DNA of 17,232 nucleotides from CAYSDL01 sp964429875 (lineage in GTDB: Bacteria; Fidelibacterota; Marinisomatia; SCGC-AAA003-L08; D37C17): positions 1 through 17,232 of the forward strand of contig CAYSDL010000029.1 in the NCBI GenBank assembly GCA_964429875.1. The letters are read 5' to 3'. Position 1 is the first letter of the stretch; each line of letters opens with the position of its first letter. Shown here one piece after another: positions 15,191 through 17,232 of the stretch. Both the position numbers and the translations under genes were made by a program. The notes beneath the pieces are model-generated. The model was not told where the DNA came from, did no database searches, and worked only from the letters and a program-made list of their open reading frames with translations.

Positions 15191-15196
15191 AAGGAG
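15191..15196 (+). promoter_or_regulatory. Strong ribosome binding site of the deiminase gene
   Basis: AAGGAG is placed 5 nt before the ATG at 15202 and decides that start. It is one of only three strong Shine-Dalgarno sites in the window. Confidence 0.75.
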
Positions 15197-15201
15197 TTGT
15201 A

Positions 15202-16761
15202 ATGGTTCGATTGTTGTATCTATTTATTTTATTTAATTTAGTGTTTTCAAATATTGAAGAACTTCCTAAGGGATTTTCTGAAGATGAACTTAAGAAAAAA
15301 CATCTTATTGGCTTAACTAGTAGAGAAACAGATCCTCCTCCAGGTCCTATTAGAAATATTGCTGAATTTGAAAGAATGAGTGGAGTTTTAATAAGATATC
15401 CTTTTGGTATCTCAACTTCTATTATAAGAGAGATGGCTGAAGATTTAATAGTCTACTGTCTCGTCTCATCTTCATCACAAAACTCAGCATACAATTCTAT
15501 GAATAATGCTGGTGTTAATATGAATAATGTTGAATTTATTACAGGATCAACTGATTCCTATTGGACTCGAGATTACGGTCCTTGGTGGGTAGTTGATGGT
15601 AATAGAGATGTTTCAATTGTTGATTTTGAGTATAATCGTCCAAGGCCAAATGATAATCAGGCCCCAACAAAAGTTTCGAATTATCTTAACACTCCTTATT
15701 TTGCTACAGATATTATCACTGCAGGAGGAAATTATATGACAGATGGTTTAGGTATTGGAGCATCAAGCACTCTGATTTATGAAGAAAATTCAATGTCTAA
15801 TAATCAAATTCATCAGGATATGCTGGATTATTATGGTATTGATACATTCCATACAATAGAAGACCCTAACAATACTTATATTGATCATATAGATTGTTGG
15901 GGAAAATTTTTATCTCCACAAAAAGTATTACTTAGAGAAGTTCCTTCATCTCATGCACAATATGATGAGATTGAAGAAGTTGTTGATTATTTTGAAAGTA
16001 TTGTAAATGGACATGGTGAATCTTGGGAAATATTTAGAGTTTATACGCCAAGTAATCAACCTTATACTAACTCAATTATATTAAATAATAAGGTTATGGT
16101 CCCTATTACAAATAGTTCATGGGATGATGATGCTCTTGCATCTTATGAAAATGCAATGCCTGGCTATGATGTGATTGGATTTACCGGGTCATGGGAATCT
16201 ACGGATGCTCTTCATTGTAGGGCAAAAGGTATTCCTGATTTAGAAATGTTGCAAATTTTTCATAACCCAATAAATGATCAGACAGAACCGCAAAACTCAT
16301 ATAATGTTGAAGCAATAATAGATGATTTAAGTGAGTCTGGTTTAATAGAAGATGAACTAAAAGTATTTTGGTGGACTGATGAAATGGATGAAGCTGAAGA
16401 AATTGTTATGCAGCCTTGTGTTATTACAATCGCTGATTGTTATCAAGCTGATATTCCTTCTCAATCTAATGATGGAGAAATTAAATATAAAATTCAAGCT
16501 ATTGATATATCAGGAAGATTTGAAACATATCCAATTGCAGGTTATTTTTCTTTTAATGCAGTAGGTGGTACTCCTGTTCAAAATGGTGACATAAATATGG
16601 ATGAATCTATTAATGTTTTAGATATAGTATTAGCTGTAAACTATGTTTTAGGAGTAGAGGATCTTACTTCATATCAAATACAGTTAGCTGATATGAATAC
16701 TGACCAGATAGTAAATATTCTTGATATTATTTTAATTGTAAATATTATTTTAGGTAATTAA
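15202..16761 (+). CDS. Secreted peptidylarginine deiminase (PPAD-like) with dockerin-like tail
   Basis: 519 residues; signal peptide 1-16 (hydrophobic, ending VFS). The PAD domain (about 45-375) follows P. gingivalis PPAD closely: PPPGPIRNIAEFER, RYPFGI, SYWTRDYG, YNRPRPND, GGNYMTDG, DHIDCWGKFL, PYTNSIILNN, TDALHCR. Catalytic equivalents are Asp124, His229, Asp231, Asn290 and Cys339 (PPAD D130, H236, D238, N297, C351). Arg146 and Arg148 match PPAD R152/R154, which hold the C-terminal carboxylate, and Trp121 matches W127. The reaction would convert peptidyl-arginine to citrulline plus ammonia, outside the cell. An Ig-like stretch (IKYKIQAIDISGRFETYPI, 427-445) also resembles PPAD. Residues 462-519 carry two dockerin calcium loops (GDINMDESINVLD; ADMNTDQIVNILD) where PPAD has a type IX signal. 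Agmatine deiminase is the alternative, but the signal peptide and Arg pair argue against it. Confidence 0.9.
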   Translation: MVRLLYLFILFNLVFSNIEELPKGFSEDELKKKHLIGLTSRETDPPPGPIRNIAEFERMSGVLIRYPFGISTSIIREMAEDLIVYCLVSSSSQNSAYNSMNNAGVNMNNVEFITGSTDSYWTRDYGPWWVVDGNRDVSIVDFEYNRPRPNDNQAPTKVSNYLNTPYFATDIITAGGNYMTDGLGIGASSTLIYEENSMSNNQIHQDMLDYYGIDTFHTIEDPNNTYIDHIDCWGKFLSPQKVLLREVPSSHAQYDEIEEVVDYFESIVNGHGESWEIFRVYTPSNQPYTNSIILNNKVMVPITNSSWDDDALASYENAMPGYDVIGFTGSWESTDALHCRAKGIPDLEMLQIFHNPINDQTEPQNSYNVEAIIDDLSESGLIEDELKVFWWTDEMDEAEEIVMQPCVITIADCYQADIPSQSNDGEIKYKIQAIDISGRFETYPIAGYFSFNAVGGTPVQNGDINMDESINVLDIVLAVNYVLGVEDLTSYQIQLADMNTDQIVNILDIILIVNIILGN

Positions 16762-16764
16762 ATC

Positions 16765-17232
16765 ATGAAAAAAATTATATGTTTATTAGTAGCTTTTCAG
16801 CTTTTGTTTTCTATGGAATTATATAAAGAAATAAGAATAGAAAAAAATGAATTAGAGAATTTAGCCTTCCTCCAATTAATTGGTATAGATGTTGATCATA
16901 TATATCAAAATGAATATTATTTTCAATTTGTAATTAATCAGAATGATATTAAAAAGCTCATCTTAAATAATGTAGATTTTGAAATTATTCATCAAGATAT
17001 TCAATCTTTTTATGAGAGTAGATTGATACAAAATTATGAATCTAGAGATTTTGAATTTGGCTCTATGGGTGGATACTATACATTTTCAGAGATAGAAGAT
17101 AATCTCGATGATTTAACTAATTTATATCCAGAAATCATTTCATCTAAAATCTCTATTGGACAAACCTTAGAAGGAAGAGATATTTGGCTTATAAAAGTTA
17201 GTGATAATCCTAATGCTGATGAAAATGAGCCT
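16765..17232 (+). CDS. Secreted M14-family zinc carboxypeptidase, N-terminal part (runs off window)
   Basis: 156 codons without a stop before the right edge. It starts at ATG 16765, 3 nt after the deiminase stop and without a Shine-Dalgarno sequence, so it is probably co-transcribed and coupled. Residues 1-16 form a signal peptide (KK, hydrophobic core, LFS). Residues 17 to about 100 look like a propeptide. From 99 the sequence GSMGGYYTFSEIEDNLDDL, then YPEIISSKISIGQTLEGRDI and WLIKVSDNP, is the characteristic opening of the carboxypeptidase T/A catalytic domain (YxxxxEI...L, P-x-hydrophobic, S-x-G-x-S/T-x-EGR-x-I). The zinc ligands (HxxE and a later His) and the specificity pocket lie beyond the window, so activity and substrate preference cannot be judged. 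Metallopeptidase family assignment is secure in outline. Confidence 0.85.
   Translation, partial: MKKIICLLVAFQLLFSMELYKEIRIEKNELENLAFLQLIGIDVDHIYQNEYYFQFVINQNDIKKLILNNVDFEIIHQDIQSFYESRLIQNYESRDFEFGSMGGYYTFSEIEDNLDDLTNLYPEIISSKISIGQTLEGRDIWLIKVSDNPNADENEP

Noticed and set aside
15202..16761. Agmatine deiminase annotation for the PAD-fold protein.
   Set aside because: It has a signal peptide, an Ig-like domain and a dockerin tail, and keeps the PPAD arginine pair and PPAD-specific blocks; agmatine deiminases are cytoplasmic single-domain enzymes.

Overview
The window is an AT-rich stretch of a bacterial chromosome, probably a marine member of Candidatus Marinimicrobia (SAR406 / Neomarinimicrobiota). 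That assignment is inferred from several traits together: low GC, a giant secreted protein ending in a YPNPFNP / FlgD-like sorting tail, a GCxDxxAxNxDP...DNGSC element, dockerin-like C-termini, and DN-rich exported proteins. Two runs of exactly 100 N (2314-2413 and 11660-11759) show it is a scaffolded assembly, probably from a metagenome or single cell.

Region 1 (1-3825) is a conserved housekeeping block on the + strand: the 3' end of a dihydroorotase gene (pyrC), then rplM-rpsI-rpsB-tsf-pyrH-frr. Together these make ribosomal proteins L13, S9 and S2, elongation factor Ts, UMP kinase and ribosome recycling factor. tsf is interrupted by an assembly gap.

Region 2 (3834-6465) holds a lone minus-strand TerB-like gene facing frr, then der (ribosome-assembly GTPase) followed 3 nt later by a YigZ/IMPACT-family gene. 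Next comes an initiator tRNA-Met with its own promoter-like sequence. The tRNA is followed by a short, unusually GC-rich, hairpin-forming trailer that ends in a very strong intrinsic terminator.

Region 3 (6492-8449) encodes a cysteine-rich secreted protein with a dockerin-like C-terminus. It overlaps by 1 nt a small membrane protein of the DUF2905 type, and an uncharacterised 144-residue protein follows.

Region 4 (8586-17232) is a cell-surface/secretome cluster. It contains a 1883-codon cadherin-like repeat protein with a FlgD-like sorting tail, translationally coupled (ATGA) to a TPR-like lipoprotein. After these come a secreted peptidylarginine deiminase closely resembling Porphyromonas gingivalis PPAD but with a dockerin-like tail, and 3 nt later the 5' part of a secreted M14 zinc carboxypeptidase. 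The deiminase-carboxypeptidase pair looks like a two-step extracellular system acting on C-terminal residues of peptides, and it is the most distinctive biology in the window. No intergenic stretch exceeds 300 nt (longest 8450-8585, 136 nt), and no mobile element or CRISPR array was seen.
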